Source: Okapia johnstoni
Taxonomy: Eukaryota > Chordata > Mammalia > Artiodactyla > Giraffidae
DNA: 64,000 bases
NCBI GenBank assembly: GCA_024291935.2
Contig: CM044306.1
Coordinates: forward strand, 3,544,501-3,608,500
Direction: 5' to 3'
Position 1 is the stretch's first letter; each line of letters opens with the position of its first letter. Of this stretch, positions 11,270 to 22,605 are shown piece by piece. Below the pieces are notes generated by a model, which searched no databases, was not told where the DNA came from, and saw only the letters and a list, made by a program, of their open reading frames with translations. A program made the position numbers and the translations under genes.

Positions 11270-11530
11270 AGGTCTGCTGAAATGTCACTCCTTTAGAGAA
11301 ATCTTCCTAGATTATTTTACCACACGTCCACCAGTCCACTAGGAGGCATGACCCTCCATGGCGTCAGATACTTATCGCTACATAGAATTAAATTTTTATT
11401 CATGATCCGTTCATCGACTATGCTCCTGTCTTCCTAAGCAGTCACAGATCTTGCCTTGTTCATCACTGTGGTTCCAGCACCTAGATGAACATCTGTGACA
11501 TCATGAGATACTCAATAACTCTTTTTAAAA
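11270..11530 (+). mobile_element. L2 LINE 3' end, plus
   Basis: GCTGAAATGTCACTCCTTTA at 11276, then GTTCCAGCACCTAGA at 11471 and GAGATACTCAATAACT at 11504 follow the L2 3' end in order. Confidence 0.75.
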
Positions 11531-11590
11531 AGCTAAATGAGGCAATGTACAGAAGTGAATAATTAGATTTATGTCCCAAGCACACTTTAT

Positions 11591-11708
11591 AGTGAAAGTG
11601 AAGTCACTCAGTCATGTCCGACTCTTTGCAACCCCATGGATTGTAGCCCGCCAGGCTCCTCGGGCCATGGGATTTTCCAGGCAGGAATACTGGAGTGAGT
11701 TGCCATAT
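11591..11708 (-). mobile_element. Bov-tA SINE, 5'-truncated, minus
   Basis: GTCATGTCCGACTCTTTGC at 11611 to GGAGTGAGTTGCCAT; only the BovB-like half is present. Confidence 0.88.
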
Positions 11709-11728
11709 CTGTTTGTTTGTTTGCCCTC

Positions 11729-12147
11729 TGTTATTGGCTGAATTGTGTCCCATGCCTCAAAATTCATAGCTGAAGCCTTAAACTGCACTACTTAAGTATG
11801 TGACTGTATCAGGAGACAGAACCCTTAAAGAGGATTCAGTAAAAATGAGGCCATTAAAGTGGGTTATAATCAGATCTGACTGGTGTCCTTATGAAAAGAG
11901 ATTAGGACACCTGGAAAAGATGCCAGACGTGTGTGCTTATGAGGGCCAAGCATGTGAAGAGTGAATAGGAGGGGCCATCTGCCACCAAAGAGAGAAGCCT
12001 GATGCATCACCTTGCCCTATGGCCCTCAGAAGACATTGCCCTTGACCTGATACTGCCAACCTCCAGAACTGGGGGAAAATTAGCTTTTGTTCTTTAAACC
12101 ACCCTGATGTCAGTATTTGGCTATGGAAGCCCCACCCAACTAATACA
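11729..12147 (+). mobile_element. MaLR-type LTR (MLT1-like)
   Basis: Starts TGTTATTGGCTGAATTGTG and ends CTAATACA, with the internal blocks GACTGGTGTCCTTATGAAAA at 11879 and CCTCCAGAACTGGGGGAAAA at 12060 typical of ERVL-MaLR LTRs. The usual AATAAA is mutated. Subfamily not assigned. Confidence 0.65.
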
Positions 12148-12349
12148 CTGTCCCTCCCCACTCCTGCAATCAACAACAGATTTCTATAGTTCTACAAAAG
12201 AGAGAGCAAAAGAAATTAATAGTTAACCATTTCATCATCACAATCATGATGAAGAGCTAGGATACCTAAGGACCTATCTTAGGTTGGAAGAATAAGCTTT
12301 ATTTTGCTACAAATGAGTGACAAATTAACTATTTAGAAAAAGAAAAAAA

Positions 12350-12350
<1 letters not shown>

Positions 12351-12404
<54 letters not shown>
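12351..12404. repeat. (AC)n microsatellite, about 26 units
   Basis: Fifty-four bases of pure CA/AC, directly 5' of a Bov-tA element. Confidence 0.95.
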
Positions 12405-12406
<2 letters not shown>

Positions 12407-12628
12407 GGCTTCACAGGTGGCTCTAGTAGTAAAGAACCCACCTGTCAATGCAAGAGATATAAGAGACAGGGTTCAATCCCTGGTTCAGAAAGATCCCCTG
12501 GAGAAGGGTATAGCAACCTACTCCAGTATTCTTCCTGGAGAATCCCAGGGACAGAGGAGCCTGGTGGGCTTTTGGACCCCATGGTCCATGGGATCGCAAA
12601 GAGTCAGACACGACTGAGCATGAGCAAA
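12405..12628 (+). mobile_element. Bov-tA SINE
   Basis: GGGCTTCACAGGTGGCTC head, GGTTCAATCCCTGG at 12470, CACGACTGAGCATGAGCA end. A short local insertion (TTTTGGACCCCATGG) near 12570 is unusual. Frames through it on both strands are SINE translation. Confidence 0.92.
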
Positions 12629-12635
12629 ACTTTCA

Positions 12636-12968
12636 CTTAGCACACGGTCTTCAGATTCATCCACATTATGGCGTATGCCAGAATTCCATCCCCTTTAAGA
12701 CTAAATAATACTACACTGTACGTATAGACCACATTTTCTCTACTCAAATGTTGATGGACATTTGGGTTGTTTGTACTTTTTGGTTATTGTGAAACATGCT
12801 GCTACAGACATGGGTGTACAATGGTCTGAGTCTCTGCCAGCAACTATTTTTGAAATAGTTTTGAAACACATCTGGAGGTGAAATTTCCAGATTATTTGAT
12901 AATTCTGTAATTCTGTTTCCTTTTTTTTTCTTTTGAAGGAATCACCATCCTGTTATCCACAGAGGCAC
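12636..12968 (-). mobile_element. Old L1 3' fragment, minus
   Basis: GATTCATCCACATTATGGC near 12653, TACACTGTACGTATAGACC and GTTGATGGACATTTGGGTTG at 12750 are L1 3' UTR antisense in order. Confidence 0.75.
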
Positions 12969-12989
12969 ACTGTGGATTTTTAACTATAC

Positions 12990-13215
12990 AGTGATAATTA
13001 TAAACGTGTGTAGAATATTATCTCTGTGTCAGGTCCTTTCCTTAAGTGCCTTACCTATAACATGACTTTCAATTCTCATATGAGACAAGTTATTTTACTA
13101 TCTTCTATTCATAGATGAGGAGAGTTGCTCAGATAGATACATCAATACATTGCAAAGCTTGGACTTGAGCTCAAGTGAGCCTGACACCGTAGCCCAGGCT
13201 CTAGTCCACTCGCGG
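12990..13215 (-). mobile_element. MIR SINE, minus
   Basis: TCATAGATGAGGAGAGTTGC at 13110, followed by the expected CAAAGCTTGGACTTGAGC and GCCCAGGCTCTAGTCCACT, is MIR in reverse. Confidence 0.7.
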
Positions 13216-13499
13216 GCTCTGTTACTGCCTGGACCCACTGCTATGGGTTATCCAGGGATGAGAAATGTGCCCAAGCTGCCAATCTTGCAAACAGTAATCC
13301 TATAAGCAGACGGCATGATAATATAGCACATTATCATCTCTAGACCTCAAAGAAACTCTTGAAATCAGGAAAGGTCAAGCTCAGAGAAATGGAATATATG
13401 TAGCCCATATTTCTCCTGTAGAAAAGAACATTATGCAGTTTTGTTGTTGATGGGGTAGACTATTCTAGGCTCAATTCTGGGAGCACCTAAGCCTTTTCT

Positions 13500-14021
13500 T
13501 GGAAGGAAGCTATCACCAATGTAGACAGCATATTAAAAAGCAGAGGCACCCCTTTGCTGACAAAAGTCCGTCTAGTCAAGGCTATGGTTTTTCCAGGAGT
13601 CATGTACAGATGTGAGAGGTGGACCGTGAAGATGGTTGAGCACCGAAGAATTACGCTTTAGAGTTGCAGTGCTGGAGAAAACTCTTGAGAGTCCCTTGGA
13701 CTGCAAGGAGATCCAATCAGTCCATCCTAAAGGAAATCAGTCCTGAATACTCATTGAACAACTGATGCTGAAGCTGAAGCTCTAGTACTTTGGCCACCTG
13801 TTGTGAAGAGCCGACTCACTGGAAAAGACCTGATTCTGGGAAAGATAAAAAGCAGGAGTAGAAGGGGGCAACAGAGGATAAGATGGTTGAATGGCATCAT
13901 CGACTCAATGGATGTGAGTCTGAACAAACTCCAGGAGATAGCGAAGGACAGGGATTCTTGGTGTGTTGCAGTCCATGGGGTTGCAAAGAGGTGGACGTGA
14001 CTGAGCGACTGAACAACAACA
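13500..14021 (+). mobile_element. BovB LINE, 5'-truncated 3' end
   Basis: Runs from AGGAAGCTATCACCAATGTA through CATATTAAAAAGCAGAGGC and GAGATCCAATCAGTCCATCC to CTGAGCGACTGAACAACAAC. It holds the last 170 or so codons of the BovB protein, broken by stops; a residual open piece lies at 13803-14000. The AACAACAAC tail marks an older subfamily than the copy at 5395. Confidence 0.92.
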
Positions 14022-15080
14022 AGGTCTTTTCTAATTGAAGGTTTCTTTCTGACACTCCTTCTGATTTAGATGGTCAGTGTATGAGAAAAGGCAGACAAAT
14101 AACTATGTCTCAGAAGAATTGCCTATGAGACAGTATGTGGACACACATCATGGACAGGGGAGAAACGGCAAATCAAGTGTGTCTACAGGGTAACACGGAT
14201 GAGACGACTTCCTCCTACAAATGCAACCAAAGAAAACTCCCCAGCAATATCAAGACAAACAGAGGTCTCCCATTAACCTGAGCAAGGCATTCTTGAGGCA
14301 AGGAATATTGTCTCAAATTATACAAAGACTTAGACAATATACCAGTAATAAGCGGCCAAAAGAGGGAATTCTGGCTTTTGTGACTGTTTCGAGCAAACAT
14401 TAACACAGGCTGGGCAAGATTGCTCTTGGGATCACTTTTCCAGATCACCAAAATTTATATAATACTTCAATACACCCAATACAGGGAGAATGCACCAGAT
14501 AAACTACTTGGGTCACTGGTTTCATTACCAACAGCTTCAGTCAACTTATTTAGTATTTCTCTGAAAGAGAAGAATAAAAACGTATTTTCCAGGCATTGTT
14601 TTAGGGTAGACCTACTCTGAGAAGTGCTGAGTTCAGACAGGATCCAGAAGGTATTTGCTCATTTCAACCAGTTTAAAATCAGCTCAGTTTGTGTATCACT
14701 AGGAATCTCCCAGAAAACAAGTTTTGCAAATGTCACGGGGCTTCTTTAGAAGCTTTTCCTCAGACTGGCTCATTGCACCAACGCACAAGATCATGTTAAC
14801 AAATCTTCAGCAGTGATAAATGTGACTAAGGTACCTTTCTCTGCTGAAACGGGCAAATTTACATTTTGGGGAGGAATTAAAAAATAATAATGACAAGATT
14901 ATTCAGCAAATTAATGTCCACGTGCAAAATCTGATTGACCTTAAATGAAAGAGTCAGAATAGATGTGCTAACCTATAAGCAAAGCTTTTCCCAGACCTAA
15001 ATCTTTATGGTTCTTTACTTTGCATGAAAGCCAAATTCATGTTTTATTTCCATACTCTCATATAAAGATATTAGTTGTTT
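14022..15080. other. No gene seen; unassigned
   Basis: Small frames at 14215-14451 (minus), 14221-14403 and 14420-14620 (plus) overlap on opposite strands and resemble nothing I know. No repeat identified. Confidence 0.5.
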
Positions 15081-15287
15081 GTTGTTGTTTAGACACTAAG
15101 TCATGTCTGACTCTGTGTGACCCCATGGACTATAGCCCACCCGGCTCCTCTGTTCATGGGATTCTCCAGGCAAGAATACTGGAATGGGTTGCCATTTCCT
15201 CCTCCAGGGCAACTTCCTGACCCAGGGATTGAACCTGTGTCTACTGAGTTGGCAGGCAGATTCTTTGCAGCTGAGCCAGAGGGATAA
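15081..15287 (-). mobile_element. Bov-tA SINE, minus
   Basis: GTCATGTCTGACTCTGTGTG at 15101 to GCAGCTGAGCCAGAGGGA. AGTTGTT occurs at 15073-15079 and again at 15287-15293, a plausible short TSD. Confidence 0.92.
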
Positions 15288-15869
15288 GTTGTTCCTTTTA
15301 CTTCTGATCTCAGTGTAAGGAGTGCAGACATTTTCTGAGTGAGGCAGTGGATGAGGGGATGTATTGAAGCTGTTCATGGGTAAGGGCATGAACTGATTTT
15401 CCCCACAGGATACAGATGACTGCATATCTCCAGCATTTTCATCTTTATTATTATTTGTCCAATACTTTTCAGGAATTCCAATGGGTCATAAATGTTTTAA
15501 ACACGTTATACTTGAAGAATCTTACATTGGCTGTGGTATAAGTAAGCATACATGAACACTCGTATTGTTAGAACACAGGGTTTGTGGGGAGCATAAAAAG
15601 AATTGTGTAAGGAGCACTGGATGGCAGAAAAGAAAGAGGACTTCTTGCTTGGAGCACACACATGACTTAGAAACCCTGGAAAGACATCAAGCAAAATGAA
15701 TTCTCAAACACACAGTACAGGAGAGCCAGAGTGATGAGAAAAAAACGCATGAGCGCGTATAATAACACAGAGGCTAACATGGATTACCGTCTCTGTAGGT
15801 GTGTGTAGTGACTCCAGGTGCAAGCATTCAATACAGATATTCTGGAGGACATAATTCCTAAAATGGAGT
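15288..15869. other. No gene seen; unassigned
   Basis: No recognisable repeat or coding signal. The minus frame at 15506-15694 has no known match. Confidence 0.5.
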
Positions 15870-15954
15870 CAGCGGCAGTCCAATGGGTAAGACTTCACCT
15901 TCCGAAGTGCGGGGTGCAGAGTTGATCTCTGGTCGGGATTTAAGACCCCACACG
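15870..15954 (+). mobile_element. CHR SINE, 5' half (split copy)
   Basis: AGCGGCAGTCCAATGGGTAA head and GTTGATCTCTGGTCGGGATT B-box region. The copy resumes at 16455 (AAGATCCCGCATGAC and an A-rich stretch to 16552), so it was split by the insertions between. Confidence 0.8.
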
Positions 15955-16144
15955 TCTATGTCTGACTCTTTGTGACCCCGTGGACTGTAGCCCTCCAGGC
16001 TCCTCTGTCCACGGGATTTTCCAGGCAAGAATACTGGAGTGGGTTGCCATTCCCTTCTCCAGGGGATCTTTCCCACCCAAAGATCGAACCCATGTCTCCT
16101 GCATTGCAGGCAGATTATTTTACCACTGAGCCACCTGGGAAATC
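15955..16144 (-). mobile_element. Bov-tA SINE inserted into a CHR SINE, minus
   Basis: TCTATGTCTGACTCTTTGTG to GAGCCACCTGGGAAATC. Flanked by AAGACCCCACACG (15942-15954) and AAGATCCCGCATG (16455-16467), 10 of 13 identical with all three differences transitions, a decayed TSD. Its last bases are repeated at 16439-16451 because a BovB tail landed inside its end. Confidence 0.9.
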
Positions 16145-16438
16145 CTAAAGGAAATCAGTCCTTAATATTCACTAGAAGGATTGATGCTGAAGCTGAAACT
16201 CCAATACTTTGGCCAACTGATGCAAAGAACTGACTCATTGGAAAAGACCCTGATGCTGGGCAAGATTGAAGGCAGGAGGAGAAGGGGACGACAGAGGATG
16301 AGATGGTTGGATGGCATCACGGATTCTGTGGACATGAGTTTGAGTAAGCTCCAGGAGTTGGTGATGGACAGGGAAGCCTGACGTGCTGTAGTCCATGGGG
16401 TCGCAAAGAGTCAGAGATGACTGAGCAACTGAACTGAA
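16145..16438 (+). mobile_element. BovB LINE 3' end inserted into the Bov-tA end
   Basis: CTAAAGGAAATCAGTCCTTA to GAGCAACTGAACTGAA. CACCTGGGAAATC (16132-16144) and CACCTGGGAAGTC (16439-16451) flank it, 12 of 13 identical, so the BovB target was the terminal sequence of the SINE. An open frame (16181-16381) still reads the BovB C-terminus. Confidence 0.9.
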
Positions 16439-16454
16439 CACCTGGGAAGTCTCC

Positions 16455-16552
16455 AAGATCCCGCATGACTTGTCGCCAAAAAAACAAATCATAAAACAGA
16501 AACAATATTGTAATAAATTCAGTAAAGACTTTAAAAATGACCCACATTAAAA
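16455..16552 (+). mobile_element. CHR SINE, 3' half (split copy)
   Basis: AAGATCCCGCATGACTTG, then CCAAAAAAACAAATC, ATAAAACAGAAACAATATTG and AAAGACTTTAAAAATG in the order of the CHR 3' tail. Completes the copy begun at 15870. Confidence 0.8.
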
Positions 16553-18330
16553 AGAAATGAATTCAACACTGAGGAGAGTAAGGGAGAAGGCAGAGGAAAA
16601 ATGTGAAAGATTATAGTTAGGTCACAGTTTGACTTTGCTTAGTTGATCATAGATCCCCTTAACCTAGATTTCTCTTCTGAGACTATTGATTTACCTTTGA
16701 TTCTGAACTCTCTCTTGGATGCCACTTGCTTCAGAAAGGGAAAAAAAAACACACACACACAAAAAAGAAAATGGCCATTGATTTTCTCATGGTCAGTCTG
16801 TTCCCGGGGCCCTTACGGCTAATCAGTTACCACCTCCTCCTCTTATCTTATCGGGGCTTTCTAATTTCCGCCATTAAGAGATGTCTGACTCTGTAGTTGC
16901 TGAAATCGCTCAGTCTGGGTACATAAGGAGATTAAACTGAGTCACTGAGTCCCCTTGATCTTCTCCACTTCCCCTTGTTGAAGGCGTGTCTCTGTTTACC
17001 ACGCGAGATAACGGGGTGCAGACAAGGCAGAATGGGACCTTAGAAGATGCAAGGGATTGAGCTATTGGTGTTGTGTATATGGTAGGTGACAAGAAAGTTC
17101 CACGCAGGGGGAGACTATAAAGGGTTCTTCAACTGTAGTTCATTATACTCAGCTTACGAGAAACCAGAGCCGTGATGATGTCTGGGGGTGTAACCAGATC
17201 CCAGCCCTTTTAAAAAGTAGTGATTAGTTGAAGTGTTTCTGACAGCTAAATAAATATTTTCTAAATAAAAATATACTGTATGCTTTAAATGGAATATCAG
17301 AACCATTTTTAGCAAAGAGGATTGCTACTCTGGGATTCCCTAGCTGCCAGACTCTGTTCTCAGTAAAAACTGCTATTTTTTGACTGTCGCCAGCTGGAAG
17401 CGGGGCTGTGCCCAGTGAGATGACATCTTGGTTAAACAATACAAGGTCTGGAGTTGCCAGAGGCAGTGCAGACCTGAACGGGTGAGGCAGACTTCAGAAA
17501 AGTCGATTTTAAAAGCTTTGTGAAAAATAAGGGTAGAATCCAGATTTGGAGTCTGAGTCATGAGCAATAACTGAAGAGACCCTCAGACAAAGAGAGCCCC
17601 AGACCGAGAAAAAAACCACTTATCACACAGTCACTGAACCTGATAGTGGTGGGTGACATGGGAACCAGAGAAATCAATGTGGAGCGCTCGGCAGTCTCCC
17701 ACAGGTTACAGAGAAAAAGAAATCATGAAATCAGTAGGAGAAGCAAGATAAAATCAAGGGCAACTAGAAAAACTTACAGAAATGTGGAAGAACACCCGGG
17801 CTTCATAAAAGCCAGAATAACTGGAGAACATATGTTATAAATATGTTAATGGTATTAAAATCCTATAAAATTATGTAAAGTCTTCTGATATCATAACAGT
17901 TACTCTTTGTCCCCTACTTCCATTCCAGAAAGCAGTCTCTTGGTTTTGAATGTCATTTTCCAGAAATGTTTTCCATGTACACAAGCGTAACATACACCAG
18001 TGCTTCTCAAGTAGGGCAGTTTTGCTCCTACTGGAACCCATAGTCAAGCAATAAAGTAGAAATGGAGTCATCCTGTGTATAAATGACTTCTAGCATTTCT
18101 GGAACAAGATAAACTACAACACACTAAGAACTGATCTTGAAGCAACCGCCAGAAATCTTCAGAGTCACAGAGAACAGGAGACATAAGTAAAATGTTAACT
18201 TGACTTCAAAGAGAGAGATTGAAATAATTTCTGATAAATGTATTCTAAGATCAGAGCGTCTCTCCTTTGAAAAGTTCTAGAACATATTGTCCAACAAACA
18301 GCTTATAGACAGAAAATTTGCAGTCAACAC
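16553..18330. other. No gene seen; unassigned, with a short A/CA tract
   Basis: A low-complexity A9(CA)nA6 tract lies at 16741-16766. Frames at 16910-17092, 17224-17439, 17373-17567 (minus) and 17646-17840 (plus) show no domain I know. No named repeat seen. Confidence 0.5.
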
Positions 18331-18341
18331 TAGAAGGTCAG

Positions 18342-18509
18342 TTCAGTTCAGTTCAGTTCAGTCGCTCAGTCGTGTCCGACTCTTTGTGACCCCATGAACT
18401 GCAGCGCGCCAGGCCTCCCTGTCTATCACCAACTCCCGGAGTCCACCCAAACCCATGTCCATCGAGTCGGTGATGCCATCCAACCATCTCATCCTCTGTC
18501 GTCCCCTTT
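18342..18509 (-). mobile_element. BovB LINE 3' tail with 11-base TSD, minus
   Basis: Begins with four TTCAG units and TCGCTCAGTCGTGTCCGACT and ends GTCGTCCCCTT, so only about 170 bases of the element remain. TAGAAGGTCAG is exact at 18331-18341 and 18510-18520. It belongs to the same little-diverged type as 5395-5736. Confidence 0.93.
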
Positions 18510-18520
18510 TAGAAGGTCAG

Positions 18521-18959
18521 ACAGGTCCTAAAGATTAAAGAAAAATCACATGAAACTTCATTTTACATTTTAATAAACAAAAATGTAGGTCTGGTGAAAA
18601 ATATAGAGAGTGATTTTATTCATCAAATTATTTGGCAGTTTCCCATGTTAGAATGGTTATTAAGGTAGAGACAGTTATAGAGGATAATATTTAGGTATAT
18701 ATTGTCTAAATTAGGTAAATTTATCTCTGAATGACCTGTAATATCTAAGATGTGTGGATCAATAGTATTTACTTTTAGTGAACAATGCAAATCCTGTCCT
18801 GTAGGACAATTGTATCATCTTTTTTGACAAAAATAATAAACAACTTTCGGAAAAAAAGGCATATTTATTAATTTTTGAATGAGCTAAATTGTGGGATGGA
18901 TGGCTAATTAACAATATGAATTCTTCGATGTATTTAGTACTTTATGTCCTCTGCAGATT
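18521..18959. other. No gene seen; AT-rich
   Basis: No recognisable element. Confidence 0.5.
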
Positions 18960-19140
18960 TTTTTTCTTGCATTAATGTGTTTAATAATCACAAAACCCCA
19001 TTGCCATGACTGAAGAGGAAAACTGAAGCACAGGGAGATTAAGTAACCAGCCCAAAGTCACACAGCAATAAGTTAGGGTCTGGGCTACGAGTCCAGGTTG
19101 TTTGGCTCCAGAATCTACATCATCAATCACGATGCCTTAA
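18960..19140 (-). mobile_element. MIR SINE, minus
   Basis: AGGAAAACTGAAGCACAGGG at 19016, AGTAACCAGCCCAAAGTCAC and CACAGCAATAAGTTAG follow the reverse of MIR closely. Confidence 0.85.
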
Positions 19141-19860
19141 TGCCTTTAGCATATAATGAAGTCACAAATGATAAATAAGGAAGGCAAGATTCAAAATTAT
19201 TTCAATAAACCACAATATGAAAAACCTCATTGAGGACAAATGTAAAATCTCACAGCAGACCAACACATTCACTTTCAGCCAACTGAAGGATCAAGCTTCA
19301 GAAAGTAGCAGAGCCGAAGAGGGACCCCCTGGGACTTTCTGGAACTATGGACACCGAGAAGGGTTCCCAGGAGAAAGGATGAGCAAGGCAGGAAAGAGTC
19401 AGGTGATGCGAGTCAGGCAGGCTTTCAGGACAGGGGTCCACCCCAGGCAGGAGTCAGAGTGAGGAGGGAAGAGGAACGCCTCTGACTCCATTGACTGTGA
19501 ACACACAGTGGGTTCAGGAGGTGAGTCTGTGTGAGCAAGCCCACTGGTGTTCGCTGCCTCATCCTAGGCACGCTGCGTCTTCCAGTAAAGATCTCAAGTT
19601 ATTTAGAGGACATCCTATCAGATAAATGAAATGATAGCATCACTCTCCCAGGTATGTGAAAATGCAGTTTTCACTCATTCTTTACAGGTAATCTTCCACT
19701 TTTAAAATAAGTGTATCCTACTATCCAATTCGTAAGAAAATTCAAACACAAATTCAAATGTAGAAGGAAGAGAATATGCCTATCAGAAGGGGATTCAGAT
19801 AATCCCATGATAAGGCAGGTAAATGACAGAAACTTAAATGTTCAGAAGCCCACCCCGTGT
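19141..19860. other. No gene seen; unassigned
   Basis: The plus frame at 19217-19462 ends in a GC-richer patch but has no recognisable domain, and I find no splice-site or promoter support. Confidence 0.5.
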
Positions 19861-20077
19861 GGGCGCTCAGTTGATCGGCCGTATCAGATTCTTTTGCGAC
19901 CCCATGGACAGTAGCCCGCCAGGCTCCTCTGTCCATGGGATTTCCCAGGCAAGAATACTGGAGTGGGGGGCCATGCCCTCCTCCGTGGAATCTTCCCAAC
20001 CCAGAGATCCAACCCGCGTCTCCTGTGTCTCTTGAATTGCAGGCGGATTCTTTACCACTGAGCCCCAGGGAAGTCAA
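19861..20077 (-). mobile_element. Bov-tA SINE, minus
   Basis: GACCCCATGGACAGTAGCCC at 19898, CAGGCAAGAATACTGGAGTG, ending CCACTGAGCCCCAGGGAAGT. Near full length; no TSD found. Confidence 0.92.
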
Positions 20078-21523
20078 AAGTGTTTATAGCTCTACCTTAA
20101 AGATCTTAAAAAAGTGTGTCTCTTTCTTTTGGATCATTTATGTCCCTAACATAAAACATTCACTTATAAAGATTTTTTTTCACCTATAATTTACCAGGAT
20201 CATGCTAGTTATTCAAATACAGAAAGTTAATGAAGGAGTCCTTGGCATCTTAATAGAACACATGTTTGGGAACGTGGTCAACTGACAAGGGACTCTTAGG
20301 TTTGATACTGTGTCTTGTCTGGTTACTTGTGACACTAAGCTCAAGTCAGGGCCCATATACCATTGAAACTGTTGTTACAAAGATTTTATTTTTATTTTTT
20401 GGTCATGGAGGATTCCAAACATACTTCACTGTTATAGTTCAGTTGTGTATGAAAAATAATTGCGCTAATAACAGAAGCAAGAGTCACCAAGAAGCACTCT
20501 ATGGCTTTTAATAATCCCACTGTCTGCCGAGGTTTGATGTCATGGTCTAATGAGTGGTTGTTATTTTTCCCCTGAGAAAATGAGTAATGTCTCTTCTGTT
20601 AGAAAGTACTTTTCTGCAACTACTATTTACAGAAAAGGTAAAAGCATTCATGAATTTTTAATGAATCAAGGGACTTGTAGCAATAAAAAAAAAAGAAAGA
20701 GGGAAAGTGAGATAATTAGAAGGTAAAGAGCACCTTCCTTCTGCAGAACTGGAGACAGACATCCTCTGGATGATCTACCACGTTCCCCTCTTAAAGTGAC
20801 TTCTCTTTCTCATCAGAACATTCCACGAAATGCTTCGTTTTGAGGCCAACATACGATAAACCTCCACAAATGTCCAGGGCTTTCTGGTTGATGGTGGAAC
20901 AAACCAATGGATATTACTTTACCATTGACTTCATTGTTCAAACTCAAGGCTGCCCCATTTTCCAGACCAGGTGGATGGTGAGAAGTGATGAGGTTCTGGT
21001 GAAACTGAATTATTTCATAAAATGTTTTATCGGCCAGTTGCTGATATAACCTTGGGAATTTTAAGGAAAATTACTTTCATAATATTTTTTAAAATAAGAA
21101 AAAATTCATTGAAGGACCAGTGTCCCTATACCAGGGGAAAAGCATTAAGCATTCTTTGTGCCTTTGTAGCCAAGAAACTCAGGGAAGTTGAAAACAACAA
21201 TTAGAATCAACAATAAAAGAGGCTTGTAATTATCACTTAAAATGCAGCTGTCCTGTTCCGTAATACAATTAATACCAGAAATTGAGGTATTCCTTGTCCC
21301 TCAGGCTTCTTTCAGAAGGTTCAGAAGTTTTAGAATTCAAGGAACACTAAGACCACTTCCATTATTTCTTTATGGAATACAGCAAACCCAAATATATCTC
21401 TCCTCTCCATAACTTCATTTTATTTCTTCATTTGAGACTGCTGGCATCCATACATTTATTTCTTTAGCATATTTGTTCCTATGATTTATAAGTCATAAAA
21501 ATATTTCCATTTAGAAATGGAAG
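20078..21523. other. No gene seen; unassigned
   Basis: AT-rich. Frames at 20266-20511, 20840-21049 and 21022-21204 (plus) match nothing I know. An A-rich run lies at 20683-20700. Confidence 0.5.
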
Positions 21524-21604
21524 CCCAGGGATCAAACTGTCATCTCTTGTATCTCCTGCACTGGAAGGCAGGTTCTTTATTACTATGCCACCTGGGAAGC
21601 CCTA
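21524..21604 (-). mobile_element. Bov-tA SINE fragment, minus
   Basis: CCCAGGGATCAAACTGTC to GCCACCTGGGAAGCCC: only the tRNA-like head remains. Confidence 0.85.
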
Positions 21605-21666
21605 GGCATCTACAATTTAACATATATGAATCAAATTGTTGGTATTTTCCCAATCCCCTACCAGAA

Positions 21667-21877
21667 GGGCTTCCCAGGTGATGCTAGTGGTAAAGAATGC
21701 ACCTGCCAATGCAGGAGACATTGGGTTTGATCCCTGGATCAGGAAAATCTCCTGGAGAAGGATATGGTGACCCACTCCGGTATTCTTGCCTGGAGAATAC
21801 CATGGACAGAGGAGCCTGGTGGGCTACAGTCCATAGGGTGGCAAAGAGTCAGACATGACTAAAGTGACTTAGCATGC
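21667..21877 (+). mobile_element. Bov-tA SINE
   Basis: GGGCTTCCCAGGTGATGC head, GGTTTGATCCCTGG at 21724, end GACATGACTAAAGTGACTTA. ACCAGAA flanks it at 21660-21666 and 21878-21884, a short TSD. Confidence 0.92.
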
Positions 21878-21884
21878 ACCAGAA

Positions 21885-22605
21885 TGAACCACAACATCAA
21901 CCATTCTATTGCTGAAGCCAAATATCCAGAACTCACTGTTGGTTTATCTCTTTTCCTCACTCTCCTTCCAATCCATCCTCTGACTTCAAAAGATAGACCA
22001 AAGCCTTTTCGTTTTTCTCTGCATCTCCACTACCACACCCCGAGCCATCAGCTTTCACCTGGAACTCTGAAATGGTCTCTGACACAGTTTCCTTCCTGTC
22101 TCCCTTGCTTTTCAGCAACTGAAACCCTGCCCAAGAAATTGGGGTGGCACAAGGTGACAAACCAGGTTGGCTTGCTCCTCCTTTTAAAGCTCTAAATGCT
22201 CCCGCAACAAGAAGAATTGGCCAGAGGGATTTCTTGGCCTTTACAGAGTCCTGCAGAGCTGTGCCTGTGTCTCACTCTGCACTGGTCTCTCCTGTTGCCA
22301 CTAAACTGCTGCATGCCGGCCTTCTAGCTGTGCCTCAAACACATCACATTGTTTTTTATTTTAGGAAGACTGACCCAGCTATTCCTAGAATCTTTACATG
22401 GACAACATCTTCTGCACGTTCAGCTAAAATGTCATCTTGGAGGAACTTCTCCTGAACACCCAAATTTTAAGTACCTACCCAGTCTCTGTCTCTAAGAAAT
22501 CACCAACAGGTTTCTCAGCATGACTGTTAGTCTTCATTTCTGGTGTTTTCCATGGAGAAGAAGAACTTCTCCAGCTACTTAGCTGCCATATTTCCAGCAC
22601 CTAAA
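21885..22605 (+). mobile_element. L2 LINE, plus, split by BovB
   Basis: CAGCTAAAATGTCATCTTGG at 22422, AACTTCTCCTGAACACCC and a final TTTCCAGCACCTAAA belong to the L2 3' end. The text resumes after the BovB copy at 24719. The 5' part is more decayed. Confidence 0.75.
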
